From an uncultured Ruminococcus sp. (GTDB lineage: Bacteria; Bacillota; Clostridia; Oscillospirales; Ruminococcaceae): a stretch of DNA of 64,000 nucleotides. A program made the translations under genes and the position numbers. Below the pieces are notes generated by a model, which saw nothing but the letters and a program-made list of their open reading frames with translations, searched no databases and was not told where the DNA came from. This document shows positions 1-8,331 of the stretch, one piece after another. Every line of letters begins with the position of its first letter. Positions within the stretch are counted from its first letter, which is position 1. Location of the stretch: contig CALXIQ010000007.1 in the NCBI GenBank assembly GCA_944388405.1, forward strand, positions 62,001 through 126,000, read 5' to 3'.

Positions 1-255
1 TTTTGCAGTAGAGTCTACAATAATGCATCTTGCGCCCTGCACCGGCCTTTCGGTTATAACCGCTGCCGCTCCCAGCTCCATTGCCTTTACGGCAAAATCG
101 TGACCGTCGAAGCGTTCCCCTTTAAGAGCGATGAAAACCGAATTTTCAATTATTTTTCTTGTGTCGGTTGAGATTGCACTGACCATAGTGTCAACAGGAA
201 AGCCAAAGCTTCCGTCGACAGCCTGTATAATTTCAGCCAAGCTCATTTTCTCCAT
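1..255 (-). CDS. murF: UDP-N-acetylmuramoyl-tripeptide--D-alanyl-D-alanine ligase, N-terminal part
   Basis: The gene runs off the left edge; only about 85 N-terminal residues are present. They form the Mur-ligase N-terminal domain, including STDTRK and LKGERFDGHDF, which binds the UDP-MurNAc substrate. MurF adds D-Ala-D-Ala to UDP-MurNAc-tripeptide in the cytoplasm. The ATG at 255 is preceded by AAGGAG at a normal distance. It lies 146 nt downstream of murE on the same strand, the usual dcw order. The resemblance of the MurE and MurF N-termini makes MurE a possible confusion, but a complete murE lies next to it. Confidence 0.9.
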   Translation of the reverse strand, partial: MEKMSLAEIIQAVDGSFGFPVDTMVSAISTDTRKIIENSVFIALKGERFDGHDFAVKAMELGAAAVITERPVQGARCIIVDSTAK

Positions 256-401
256 AATTGTTTGCTCCTTTAATGCAGGTCAGTGTCACGCCGACGTATA
301 ATCATCGGCGGCGTCAGCCCTATTATCTTTTTTGTTCGTCAATATCTTTTTTAACCGCTCAACATATCTCAGCGTTTAAACATAAACCTCAGATTTTTAT
401 G

Positions 402-1838
402 TCAGTCAAGCTGTGCCAGCGCTTCGGCGACTACCTCACGCTCGTCAAAGTGTATCTTGACTCCTCCGGCAAGTATTTGATAATCCTCATGCCCCTTTCC
501 CGCCAGCACGATAATATCGTTCTTTTCGGCGTTTTTAACCGCCCAGTAAATAGCCTCTCGTCTATCGCAGATTGTTATGTAAGGCGTATTTTTTCCCTCA
601 AGCCCCTTAAGCACGTCTTTTATTATTTCTTCAGGATCCTCGTTTCGGGGATTGTCTGAAGTAACAATAAGAAAATCTGCATTGTCGGCAGCCGCCGCAG
701 CCATCAGTGGACGCTTTGTAGCATCACGGTTTCCTCCGCAGCCGAACAGGCACTTGACCTTTCCCTCTGCGCTTGCTTTAATCGCTGAAAGCACGTTGGC
801 AAGAGCGTCGGGAGTGTGAGCATAATCGCAGATAACGGTGAAATCCCTGCCTGTGGGAACAACCTCTGCTCTGCCTCTTACCCCCTGCATTTTATTGAGT
901 TCCTTTATGACCTTTTCCGCATCAAAGCCGAGGGTCTCGCAGCAGGCTATAACCGCCAGCGAATTTGAAACGTTAAAAAGCCCCGGCATTTTAAAATCAA
1001 CATTATGCTTTGTCTTTCCATCGCAAAATACATATTTTACGCCGCTGGCTGAAAGCAGAATATCCTCGGCGTAAAAATCCGCCTTGGAAACGGCAGAAAA
1101 AGTCTTATAGGGACAGGTTATTTCCCATGTGTATCTTTTTCCGTAATCGTCGTCTATATTGATAATAGCTGTATCGGAAATGTCAAAGAGAATTTTCTTC
1201 GCCTGATAATAATTTTCCATAGTTCCGTGAACGTCAAGATGGTCCTGGGTAAGATTGGTGAACACTCCTGCGGCAAAGCGGCAAGGACCAAGCCTTTTCT
1301 GCTCCAGCCCCTGGGAGGACGCTTCCATTATAGCATATTCACAGCCCTTATCTACCATTTTAGAAAACAGCTCAAACAAATCGTAAGGCTCGGGAGTGGT
1401 TCTTGCGGTGGGATATACCTCATCGCCTATTTCATTCTGACATGTGCCTATAAGACCGCATTTGCAGCCCAGAGAGGACAATACTTTTTTCATAACGGTG
1501 GTTATGGTAGTCTTTCCGTTTGTTCCGGTAACCCCCACCAGCTTCAGCTTTCTCTCGGGATGACCGAACCATGCCGCACAAAGCATGGGATAGACATCTC
1601 TTGTATCCTCAACGATTATCTGTCTGTCAATGCCCAAATCACGCTCGGTCACTACAACGGCAGCTCCTCGTTCAAGCATCTGCTCAGCTGCGCTATGACC
1701 GTCAAACGTCGCTCCTTTTATGCAGACAAACATTCCTCCGCTTTTCATTTCTGTCCTGGTATCAGAGGTAAGACAGGTTATTTCCATATCGGGGAGATTG
1801 GTTTTTGCCACCCCGTTTATAAGATTATAAAGCTTCAT
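402..1838 (-). CDS. murE: UDP-N-acetylmuramoyl-tripeptide synthetase MurE, meso-DAP type
   Basis: It adds the third amino acid to UDP-MurNAc-dipeptide in the cytoplasm. The P-loop GTNGKT is at residues 105-110 and DNPR at 395-398; DNPR is the known signature for meso-diaminopimelate rather than lysine. The 478-aa length is normal. The frame is open to 1925, but homology starts at MKLYNLI, so ATG 1838 is chosen. AGGAGG at 1871-1876 is too distant unless the 7-bp hairpin between it and the ATG brings it closer; a GGAG inside the hairpin is 13 nt away. ATG 1850 is the alternative. The PBP gene lies 100 nt upstream. Confidence 0.95.
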   Translation of the reverse strand: MKLYNLINGVAKTNLPDMEITCLTSDTRTEMKSGGMFVCIKGATFDGHSAAEQMLERGAAVVVTERDLGIDRQIIVEDTRDVYPMLCAAWFGHPERKLKLVGVTGTNGKTTITTVMKKVLSSLGCKCGLIGTCQNEIGDEVYPTARTTPEPYDLFELFSKMVDKGCEYAIMEASSQGLEQKRLGPCRFAAGVFTNLTQDHLDVHGTMENYYQAKKILFDISDTAIINIDDDYGKRYTWEITCPYKTFSAVSKADFYAEDILLSASGVKYVFCDGKTKHNVDFKMPGLFNVSNSLAVIACCETLGFDAEKVIKELNKMQGVRGRAEVVPTGRDFTVICDYAHTPDALANVLSAIKASAEGKVKCLFGCGGNRDATKRPLMAAAAADNADFLIVTSDNPRNEDPEEIIKDVLKGLEGKNTPYITICDRREAIYWAVKNAEKNDIIVLAGKGHEDYQILAGGVKIHFDEREVVAEALAQLD

Positions 1839-1843
1839 TATTA

Positions 1844-1876
1844 TGACCATGCTCCAAAAATGGGAGCATACCTCCT
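1844..1876 (-). promoter_or_regulatory. murE leader: Shine-Dalgarno followed by a hairpin
   Basis: On the minus strand AGGAGG (1871-1876) is followed directly by ATGCTCC, a 7-nt loop and GGAGCAT (1848-1868), a perfect 7-bp stem. The hairpin sits between the strong ribosome site and the murE ATG at 1838. It could shorten the effective spacing or limit initiation; this is inference. Confidence 0.4.
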
Positions 1877-1937
1877 TTCGATGTTCTGGGCTTTTTGCGG
1901 CTGCACATTCAAGCGACGCTTCCAAAGGTTAAAAGCG

Positions 1938-4274
1938 TTACTGGGAACCTACCGTGCTTTGTTCAAAAGTTACGCTGATTGCAGTTCCCATGGGAACATT
2001 GGTGCCCACAGCATAATCCTGGTCCCACGACGCAATTGCGCCTTCCTCATATGCAGCGCTTCCCTGAGGCGACAGATTAAGACCGTAAGCTTCAAGAGTA
2101 GACTGCGCCTGTTCCTTTGTAAGTCCCTGAAGATTGGGGACAACTACCGTTTCTTCGGTATAATCCTCTTCGGTATAAAGCACCACAGAGCTGCCTCTTT
2201 CCACAGAAACCGAAACAGGAACCTGCTTTACAACGCTGTCCCCTTCACCCCGGATTTTTACTTCAAGTCCCAGGTCCTCAAGGGTCTGCGTTGCGCTTTC
2301 AACCGTTGCATACTCTACGTTGGGAACGGAAACCTGAAGCTCTTCAAGCTCCTCCTCCGTATACTCAGGGAAAAATCCCATATACGGAAGCACTTCCGAA
2401 AGCACGTCGACGCATATAGGCGCCGCAACCTGCGAGCCGTAATACTTTCCGCCCGTCGGGTCGTCCACCATAACAAGCATTATGATTTCAGGGTCGTCGG
2501 CGGGAGCGAAAGCACAGTATGACGCAACATATGTATTACCCGAAGCGTCCACGTCGATTTTCTGAGAAGTTCCAGACTTTCCGCCTATGCGGTAACCCTG
2601 GATATAGCAGTTTGAACCGGGCTGTCCGTTTACAACGCCCTCAAGTATTTCACGCATTGCGGCAGAGGTTTCCTCAGAGATAACCTGACGCTTTACAACC
2701 GTTTCAAAATCCTCAACAACGTTTCCGTTGGAATCAACAATTTTATCAACTACCTGTGGAGTTACCAGATATCCGCCGTTTATGCAGGCGGCATAGGCAG
2801 TTATCATCTGAATGGGCGTAACCTTATTGGTCTGTCCGAAGGACGACGACGCCAGCTCTACGCTGCCCATTCTTGACAGCGGCATATATATTGAGCTTGC
2901 CTCTCCCGGAAGGTCTATTCCGGTAGTTTCGGTAAAGCCGTAAGCTTTGAAATATTTGAAAAAGCCCTCCGCTCCCAGACGCTGTCCTATCTGAACAAAC
3001 GCAGGGTTGCAGGAATTAAGCATTGCGGTAGCCAGATTCTGTGAACCGTGATTATAAGTAGCCCAGCAGCTGAAATTGGTGTCGGCAACCGTTATGCTGG
3101 TGTTGCAAGAAAAGGTATCATCAAGAGAAATCGCCTTTTCCTCCAACGCAGATGAGCCTGTAATTACCTTGAATACAGAGCCGGGGAAATAAAGCTCGGA
3201 TACCGCCTTGTTTTTCCACTGGGTAGACCATGCGTTGAGCTGCATCTCGCTGTACTCCTGGGAATCGGGGTCAAGCGCCGCCAGCTCCGCCGCCGTTTCA
3301 GCGTCGGTTATTTCCGCAGGATTATTGGGGTCATAGCTGTATGTGGTAGCCATAGCGTATATCTCGCCGGTATTTGGGTTCATTATAATACCGCAGGCAC
3401 GCTCGTTTGGCTGATGCTCCTCATAAGCTTCATTCAACGCTCTTTCAAGATGATACTGAATATTCACATCGATATTAAGCTTGAGAGAATCGCCATCCTG
3501 GGCATCGTAGCTCTGCTTATAGCGGTAAGGTATCTCCGTTCCGTTTCGTGCGGTTGCGGTAACAACCCGTCCGTCAACGCCCGAAAGGTAATCGTCATAA
3601 TAAGCCTCAAGCCCGTAAATTCCGTCGCCGTCATAACTGAGGTGACCTATAACGTTTGAAGCCAGCTCGTTCTGGGGATAAAATCTTTTGGTGGAAGGAT
3701 CGCATCTTATGCCGTCAAGCTCCTCCTGTGAAAGATAGTCCTCAATTTCATCGGCAGTGGTTTTTTCCACATTTCTTTTTAAAATAACATACCTTGAATC
3801 CTCATCGGTGCAATAGCTTTCAACGTCGGCAGTATCCAGCTCCAGGGTGGAAGCAAGAAACTGAACCAGGTCGTCAAAGGTCTCGTCGGTAGTTTTTGCC
3901 TCGTCAAGGGATGCCTGATATTCCGCACGCTGATCTGCATCGTCTTCATCAGCTATAAGCTGCTGAAGCTCTTCGATACGCTCGTCCTTTTTATCAAGAT
4001 AATCCTCCCACAGCATTACCGGGTCGCAATAAACGGTATAAACCGTTGCGCTCTGAGCCAGAACCTGGTCGTTTGCGTCGTAAATCGTTCCTCTTGACGC
4101 CGACACCACGGTGCTTCTCAGCTGCTGTGAATTGGCAAGTTCCTGCCATTTTTCCGACTCGGTTACCGAAACCCTGAATATACAGAAAACTATGTACACA
4201 ACCAAAACGATTATCACAAGATTAATCCACAGATTCAATCTGCGCTTCATTATTCTGCTGGGCTTATCAGTCAT
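1938..4274 (-). CDS. ftsI: penicillin-binding transpeptidase with two PASTA domains (FtsI/SpoVD/PBP2x type)
   Basis: A class B PBP that crosslinks septal (or spore) peptidoglycan outside the membrane. One TM segment lies at about residues 14-34, followed by the dimerisation domain and the transpeptidase domain with SVFK at 366-369 (catalytic Ser366), SCN at 421-423 and KSGT at 566-569. Two PASTA repeats fill about residues 645-775. The length of 778 aa fits PBP2x/SpoVD proteins. Its place between ftsL and murE is the standard dcw position, which cannot separate the vegetative FtsI role from the sporulation SpoVD role. The ATG at 4274 is preceded by AAAGG and a 9-12 nt spacer. Confidence 0.93.
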   Translation of the reverse strand: MTDKPSRIMKRRLNLWINLVIIVLVVYIVFCIFRVSVTESEKWQELANSQQLRSTVVSASRGTIYDANDQVLAQSATVYTVYCDPVMLWEDYLDKKDERIEELQQLIADEDDADQRAEYQASLDEAKTTDETFDDLVQFLASTLELDTADVESYCTDEDSRYVILKRNVEKTTADEIEDYLSQEELDGIRCDPSTKRFYPQNELASNVIGHLSYDGDGIYGLEAYYDDYLSGVDGRVVTATARNGTEIPYRYKQSYDAQDGDSLKLNIDVNIQYHLERALNEAYEEHQPNERACGIIMNPNTGEIYAMATTYSYDPNNPAEITDAETAAELAALDPDSQEYSEMQLNAWSTQWKNKAVSELYFPGSVFKVITGSSALEEKAISLDDTFSCNTSITVADTNFSCWATYNHGSQNLATAMLNSCNPAFVQIGQRLGAEGFFKYFKAYGFTETTGIDLPGEASSIYMPLSRMGSVELASSSFGQTNKVTPIQMITAYAACINGGYLVTPQVVDKIVDSNGNVVEDFETVVKRQVISEETSAAMREILEGVVNGQPGSNCYIQGYRIGGKSGTSQKIDVDASGNTYVASYCAFAPADDPEIIMLVMVDDPTGGKYYGSQVAAPICVDVLSEVLPYMGFFPEYTEEELEELQVSVPNVEYATVESATQTLEDLGLEVKIRGEGDSVVKQVPVSVSVERGSSVVLYTEEDYTEETVVVPNLQGLTKEQAQSTLEAYGLNLSPQGSAAYEEGAIASWDQDYAVGTNVPMGTAISVTFEQSTVGSQ

Positions 4275-4433
4275 TTTGCGCCTACCTTTCTTTATCTCCT
4301 TTTCGTCTCGCTAAAAACCTATTGTTTCTTTTTCTCACACAAAAACATACAAATTTCTACATTATTTATAATAGAACAAGAAAGCTAAGCACATTTTACT
4401 GTCCCTAACTTTCCATGATAATATTTTATCGGA

Positions 4434-4904
4434 TTATGCCCCGATATATTCCAGTAAGTTTGAAAACCAACGCTTAATTCTTACAAATATATTCGTATCC
4501 TCCTGAGCCACAATCTCCGCTACGGTGTCGCCCTCTACCTCAACATACTCAATCTGGGATTTATCCAGCTTCTGAAGTCCCAGTTCGTTTTCAGCATACT
4601 CTTCAACTTTTGTAAGTCCGGTTTTCTGAGCCAGCTCTGACTCCATGCTTATATTTTCGTTTGTAAGCTGAGTCAGCCTCTCCTCCAGCTCCGACTGCTG
4701 GGTATAAAGGCTTGAAAGCTCCACTCTTCCGTATATCATAGAGCAGAATAATGCCATGGCGGCAACTGCCGCTCCCACAGCCTTTATTCCACTGACAGCC
4801 TTTTTCTTTGAAGGATTTGCCCGATGCTTTATTTTACGGGGAGATTGTACCTCTTCCTCGTCATATGTACTGTAATCATACGCCAGATTATTTATCTTAG
4901 CCAT
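4434..4904 (-). CDS. ftsL: FtsL-like septum protein
   Basis: A 156-aa bitopic protein with a basic cytoplasmic N-terminus, one TM at about residues 40-58 and a coiled coil at about 61-95 (LEERLTQLTNENISMESEL), ending in an acidic tail. This is the FtsL/DivIC plan, and the protein lies between rsmH and the PBP, the fixed FtsL position. FtsL links FtsQ/DivIB and FtsB/DivIC in the divisome. The sequence is poorly conserved, so the call rests on topology and position. ATG 4904 is preferred over GTG 4916 because AGAGGTG lies about 9 nt before it and overlaps the GTG. Confidence 0.8.
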   Translation of the reverse strand: MAKINNLAYDYSTYDEEEVQSPRKIKHRANPSKKKAVSGIKAVGAAVAAMALFCSMIYGRVELSSLYTQQSELEERLTQLTNENISMESELAQKTGLTKVEEYAENELGLQKLDKSQIEYVEVEGDTVAEIVAQEDTNIFVRIKRWFSNLLEYIGA

Positions 4905-4955
4905 TTTTAACTTCACCTCTTACCGCACCCGGTACGGTATATATTTCAAACACAG

Positions 4956-5888
4956 TCAATACTCAATCTTCTCAATAATTCTCAGTTTTGCACTTCTGCT
5001 GCGGTTGTTTGCGGCAAGCTCTTCGCTTCCCGGCTCTATAGGCTTTTTATTGACAAGCCTGCCCACAGGCTTACGTCCGCATACGCATACAGGAAATTCA
5101 GGGGGACATATACATCCCTTTGTAAATGAAGCAAACCTCTGCTTAACCAGCCTATCCTCCAGAGAATGAAAGGTTATAATCGCCAGACGTCCTCCCGGCT
5201 TTAAACATTCAAACGCCGTGTCAAGAGCCTTGTCAAGATGCCCCAGCTCGTCGTTTACCACTATTCTTATTGCCTGAAAGGTTTTCTTGCAGGGATTTTT
5301 CTCCCGCCGAACCCTCTGGGGCACGGAATTTTTAATAATCTCGGCAAGCTGTCCCGTAGTTTCTATGGGGGCTTGCTCACGGGCTTTCACAATATTTGCG
5401 GCAATGCTTCTTGCATACTTTTCCTCGCCGTACTCAAATATAATTCTGCCTAACTCCTGTTGGGAAAACTCGTTTACGATATCCCGTGCGGATACGCCCT
5501 CCTTACTCATTCTCATATCAAGAGGAGCGTCGCTGTGGTATGAAAACCCACGCTGTGAATTGTCAAGCTGATAGGATGAAACTCCTAAATCAAGCAGTAT
5601 TCCGTCAACTCCGTCAACTCCAAGCTCTTCAAGCACCATATCCATCTCTGAATAATTTGCAAGCATAACCTGTGCAGGAAAACCCTCCAGTCTTTCTGTC
5701 GCCGTTTTCACAGCTTCGGGGTCTCTGTCCAGCGCAATAAGCCTACCCTTTGAAGGGTCGAGCCTTTTGGCGATTTCCCTTGAATGACCTGCTCCGCCTA
5801 CCGTGCCGTCTACATAAACGCCGTCAGGCTTTATTGCAAGTCCCTCTATACACTCGTTAAGCAGCACAGATACATGCTTAAATTCCAC
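4956..5888 (-). CDS. rsmH: 16S rRNA (cytosine(1402)-N(4))-methyltransferase
   Basis: It methylates N4 of C1402 in the decoding centre of 16S rRNA using S-adenosylmethionine. DGTVGGAGHS at residues 27-36 is the SAM loop, and the C-terminal TFHSLEDRLVKQRF segment is typical of RsmH/MraW. The 310-aa length is normal. It starts with GTG at 5888, sharing one base with the mraZ TAG stop (TAGTG), so it is translationally coupled to mraZ. Confidence 0.96.
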   Translation of the reverse strand: MEFKHVSVLLNECIEGLAIKPDGVYVDGTVGGAGHSREIAKRLDPSKGRLIALDRDPEAVKTATERLEGFPAQVMLANYSEMDMVLEELGVDGVDGILLDLGVSSYQLDNSQRGFSYHSDAPLDMRMSKEGVSARDIVNEFSQQELGRIIFEYGEEKYARSIAANIVKAREQAPIETTGQLAEIIKNSVPQRVRREKNPCKKTFQAIRIVVNDELGHLDKALDTAFECLKPGGRLAIITFHSLEDRLVKQRFASFTKGCICPPEFPVCVCGRKPVGRLVNKKPIEPGSEELAANNRSRSAKLRIIEKIEY

Positions 5889-6319
5889 TAAAAATCAAGC
5901 CCTTCCAACGCTTTCATCAGCATTTCGTCGTCAACGCTGCTATTGAGCTGCTCCCATCTTTGTTTATCCCATATCTCGCATCTGTCGGAAACGCCTGCAA
6001 CTACAACGTCCTTTTCAAGGCCTGCAATTTCACGCAGAGCGGGAGGTATAAGTATTCTTCCCTGCTTGTCAGCCTCCACCTCGCCGGCATTGGCCATAAA
6101 GCTTCGCTGCAGATTTCTTCCCTGCGCCATCGGCAGAGCTTTAATCTTATTGGCTCTTTCCTCAAAATCCTCAAGAGAGTAAACAAACAGACAACCGTCA
6201 AGTCCTTTTGTAATGATGAACCTCTCGCCGATTATTTCACGCAGCTTTGCGGGAAAAGTCATTCTTCCCTTAGCATCCATAGTCTGATAGTAGGTTCCTT
6301 TAAGCATGCTTGTCAGCAA
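5888..6319 (-). CDS. mraZ: transcriptional regulator MraZ
   Basis: Two AbrB/SpoVT-like DNA-binding repeats are visible, DAKGRMTFPAKLRE and DKQGRILIPPALRE. MraZ binds repeats in front of its own operon and tunes the dcw cluster. TTG at 6319 is chosen because GGAGGT at 6327-6332 sits 7 nt before it; ATG 6307 is the homology-based alternative but is 19 nt from the ribosome site. It is the first gene of the operon mraZ-rsmH-ftsL-PBP-murE-murF. Confidence 0.93.
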   Translation of the reverse strand: MLTSMLKGTYYQTMDAKGRMTFPAKLREIIGERFIITKGLDGCLFVYSLEDFEERANKIKALPMAQGRNLQRSFMANAGEVEADKQGRILIPPALREIAGLEKDVVVAGVSDRCEIWDKQRWEQLNSSVDDEMLMKALEGLDF

Positions 6320-6374
6320 GACGTCCACCTCCTTTACACACAGCGCACTGAAAAGTTAAAATCTAAGGGCTGCT

Positions 6375-6404
6375 TCACCACTTTTTTGCACTTTTCACCG
6401 CTTT
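6375..6404 (-). promoter_or_regulatory. MraZ operator, three 10-bp repeats
   Basis: On the minus strand three consecutive 10-mers read AAAGCGGTGA, AAAGTGCAAA, AAAGTGGTGA with an exact 10-bp period, just downstream of the -10 box. Known MraZ operators in Firmicutes and Mollicutes are AAAGTGG-type repeats with about 10-bp spacing. The position over the transcription start fits autorepression. Confidence 0.75.
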
Positions 6405-6410
6405 GACTTT

Positions 6411-6439
6411 ATTATACACCATGTACAAAGAAAATGCAA
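6411..6439 (-). promoter_or_regulatory. mraZ promoter
   Basis: TTGCAT (6434-6439), a 17-bp spacer and TATAAT (6411-6416) on the minus strand. The start would fall near 6404, inside the MraZ repeats. Confidence 0.8.
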
Positions 6440-6494
6440 CTGTAAATTTCGCCAAAACTTCGGTCAAAAAACAAAATTCATTAAGCAAACGCCG

Positions 6495-6581
6495 TCAAAT
6501 CAAGCAATTTTGCCGCACTTTTTTGTAATATTCAGTCGAACAAAGGTTACTGAATTGTAATTTATGAACAATTTGTTTCAT
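6495..6581 (-). CDS. possible 28-residue small ORF in the mraZ upstream leader
   Basis: It begins MKQIVHKL and ends at a TGA at 6495. AGGA at 6592-6595 lies 10 nt before the ATG, and the frame is within the transcript expected from the promoter at 6671-6699. The SD-like element lies in an internal loop of the predicted leader stem. There is no recognisable homology, and an open frame of this length can occur by chance, so this is only a candidate. Confidence 0.2.
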   Translation of the reverse strand: MKQIVHKLQFSNLCSTEYYKKVRQNCLI

Positions 6582-6670
6582 AATGTCCATTTCCTGCAAT
6601 CGCAAAATTTTCCGACTCTGTGAGTCCTCCAAGGCTGCGGACATCAGATTTGGTTTCCTTTACAATATTA

Positions 6671-6699
6671 ATTATAGCACAACATATAGTATCGGTCAA
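6671..6699 (-). promoter_or_regulatory. strong promoter upstream of the mraZ promoter
   Basis: TTGACC (6694-6699), 17-bp spacer, TATAAT (6671-6676) on the minus strand. Transcription would start near 6664 and run through a structured, gene-poor stretch toward mraZ. Confidence 0.75.
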
Positions 6700-6910
6700 C
6701 TGTTTTTTTGAATAAAACCACAATTTTTCTCGAATTATCATTATCGGTTCAAAAAATCGTACAGCTGGCCCTTTTCAAAGCAATAATTTTCCAAACAGGT
6801 TACAAATTCATAATGTTAAATCAAATAATTATTACGAATGGTCAACTGCATTTCTGCTTATTAAATTTTTTATGAATTGTATTTATTACAAAAACATCTT
6901 AATTAAATAT

Positions 6911-6961
6911 AAACAAAAACCGCACAACAGACCGATTTTGTCAAATCAATCTGCTGTGCGG
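6911..6961 (-). terminator. ppa terminator
   Basis: Arms 6920-6930 and 6951-6961 (11 bp, one mismatch) enclose a smaller GATTT/AAATC stem, followed on the minus strand by TTTTTGTTT. It lies 24 nt past the ppa stop. Confidence 0.85.
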
Positions 6962-6984
6962 CAGACGCTGTAACGTCAGTTAAA

Positions 6985-7515
6985 TTATTTGCAGTATTTT
7001 TCTATATAATTGTCAATGCAGTATTGAACAATCTCCACAGCCTTGTCGGCGTTTTTGACGTCGTCGATAACGGTATCCTTTCCCTCCAGCTGCTTATACA
7101 CCGTGAAGAAATGGGACATTTCATCAAAAATATGCTTCGGAAGATTGGAAATATCCTTATAGGGGTTATAAGTCGGGTCGTTTACAGGTATACAGATTAT
7201 TTTTTCGTCGGCGGCTCCGTTATCAAGCATTGATATAACGCCGATAGGATAGCATTTCACCAGCGACATGGGCACCAACGTTTCGGAACAGAGCACCAGC
7301 ACATCCAGCGGGTCGCCGTCGTCGGCATAGGTTCTGGGAATAAAGCCGTAATTGGCTGGATAGTGGGTGGAAGTATAAAGTATTCTGTCCATTTTAAGCA
7401 GACCGGTTTCCTTGTCAAGCTCATATTTTACCTTAGAGCCCTTTGGTATCTCGATTACCGCCGTAAAACACTCATTATTTATCTCCTTTGGTGAAATATC
7501 ATGCCAGATATTCAT
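6985..7515 (-). CDS. ppa: inorganic pyrophosphatase, family I
   Basis: It hydrolyses pyrophosphate to phosphate in the cytoplasm and so drives biosynthetic reactions. The family I signature DGDPLDVLVL has its metal-binding aspartates at residues 66-71, and YPANYGFIPRTYADDGDP is typical. The 176-aa length is right. The frame is open further upstream, but GAGGAG 8 nt before the ATG at 7515 fixes the start. It lies 28 nt downstream of the 199-aa unknown gene, likely in one operon, and ends at a good terminator. Confidence 0.95.
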   Translation of the reverse strand: MNIWHDISPKEINNECFTAVIEIPKGSKVKYELDKETGLLKMDRILYTSTHYPANYGFIPRTYADDGDPLDVLVLCSETLVPMSLVKCYPIGVISMLDNGAADEKIICIPVNDPTYNPYKDISNLPKHIFDEMSHFFTVYKQLEGKDTVIDDVKNADKAVEIVQYCIDNYIEKYCK

Positions 7516-7543
7516 TTTAACTACTCCTCGCTTCCGTTTAAAA

Positions 7544-8143
7544 TTAATTTTCCTCAATCACATCCGAAAGATACATTCCCTCAGACTTAAGATTAACAGG
7601 TATGTCGTATACAGTTTCTCCGTTTATCTCCACCGAAAAGCTTGTCCCGGGTGAGTCGTCGGAAAAATTGTCCCACAAGGTCTTTATTTCGGATTGCTTT
7701 GGGACACCCAGTTCTTTAAACGCCTTTTCAAATTTTTTCGCATCGCCGTACACCGAAATGCTTTGATATTTAAGACAATATATCTCCTCGCCGCTGCTGT
7801 GAGAGCCAAATCCGAAGCGGCATACGCCGTCGTTTACAAGCAGCTCGCCGTAACGCTTCATAACAGCGTTAGCCACAGGCAGGGTACAGTTATCGAGATA
7901 ATACAAGTTATAGTGAAAAGGGTCTGTCTTGCTTTTTCTAAGCCTCTTCTCCTCCTCATCACTGCATGGCAGCTCCACAAAGAAGAAAACCGGCGCTTCA
8001 AGGCGTTTAATCAGCCCCTCTACCGCCCTTGCAATAAGCTCTGCGCTTAAAACGGCGGAGATACCGTTATCACAGATACAGTATGCGGAATCCACTCCAT
8101 CAAGATTGTCAGCGCTTACTCCCTGCACAAGCTGAAAGCTCAC
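7544..8143 (-). CDS. conserved hypothetical protein
   Basis: I do not recognise a family for this 199-aa soluble protein. It is acidic, has no signal peptide or TM segment, and looks like a mixed alpha/beta fold. Segments such as FFFVELPCSDEEEKRLRKSK and YYLDNCTLP suggest a globular cytoplasmic domain of the kind often found as lineage-specific unknowns in Ruminococcaceae. GTG start at 8143 with GGGGAGG 6 nt upstream. It has its own promoter and is followed closely by ppa, so the two may be co-transcribed. Confidence 0.8.
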   Translation of the reverse strand: MSFQLVQGVSADNLDGVDSAYCICDNGISAVLSAELIARAVEGLIKRLEAPVFFFVELPCSDEEEKRLRKSKTDPFHYNLYYLDNCTLPVANAVMKRYGELLVNDGVCRFGFGSHSSGEEIYCLKYQSISVYGDAKKFEKAFKELGVPKQSEIKTLWDNFSDDSPGTSFSVEINGETVYDIPVNLKSEGMYLSDVIEEN

Positions 8144-8178
8144 AGCAATCCTCCCCTTTTCATTTCTTATCTGAAATA

Positions 8179-8207
8179 ATTATACACCATATCTCCCTCA
8201 AAAGCAA
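8179..8207 (-). promoter_or_regulatory. promoter of the 199-aa gene and ppa
   Basis: TTGCTT (8202-8207), 17-bp spacer, TATAAT (8179-8184) on the minus strand. Confidence 0.7.
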
Positions 8208-8242
8208 TAGCGCAACAAAAATATTCTCCCCCGACTATTGGC

Positions 8243-8278
8243 AAAAAACGACGACGCACCCACACCCGATGCGTCGTC
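8243..8278 (-). terminator. terminator of the FkbH-ACP pair
   Basis: GACGACGCA / TGCGTCGTC arms (8250-8258, 8270-8278; 9 bp, perfect), followed on the minus strand by TTTTTT. It lies about 55 nt beyond the ACP stop. Confidence 0.9.
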
Positions 8279-8331
8279 AAAGTAAATTATAGGTCGGTAT
8301 TATCTCCACAGTCAAGAAGAAAAGCCAAAAG

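Larger units (their letters stand above)
6440..6984. other. intergenic region with a second minus-strand promoter and structured leader
   Basis: AT-rich region between mraZ and ppa. It holds a strong minus promoter at 6671-6699 and downstream of it nested stems: GGACA 6639-6643 with TGTCC 6584-6588, TGCG 6636-6639 with CGCA 6601-6604, and GACTC 6614-6618 with GAGTC 6622-6626. A CAGTTGACC 9-mer occurs twice on the minus strand, once as the -35 region and once about 150 bp further right without a good -10. No known RNA family was recognised. Confidence 0.6.

Noticed and set aside
1227..2522. 431-aa plus-strand ORF opposite murE and the PBP gene
   Set aside because: It lies antisense to two certain genes, has no ribosome site and its translation resembles no protein; it is a codon-bias shadow.
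5960..6406. 148-aa plus-strand ORF opposite mraZ
   Set aside because: Antisense to mraZ and its promoter, without ribosome site or recognisable domains.
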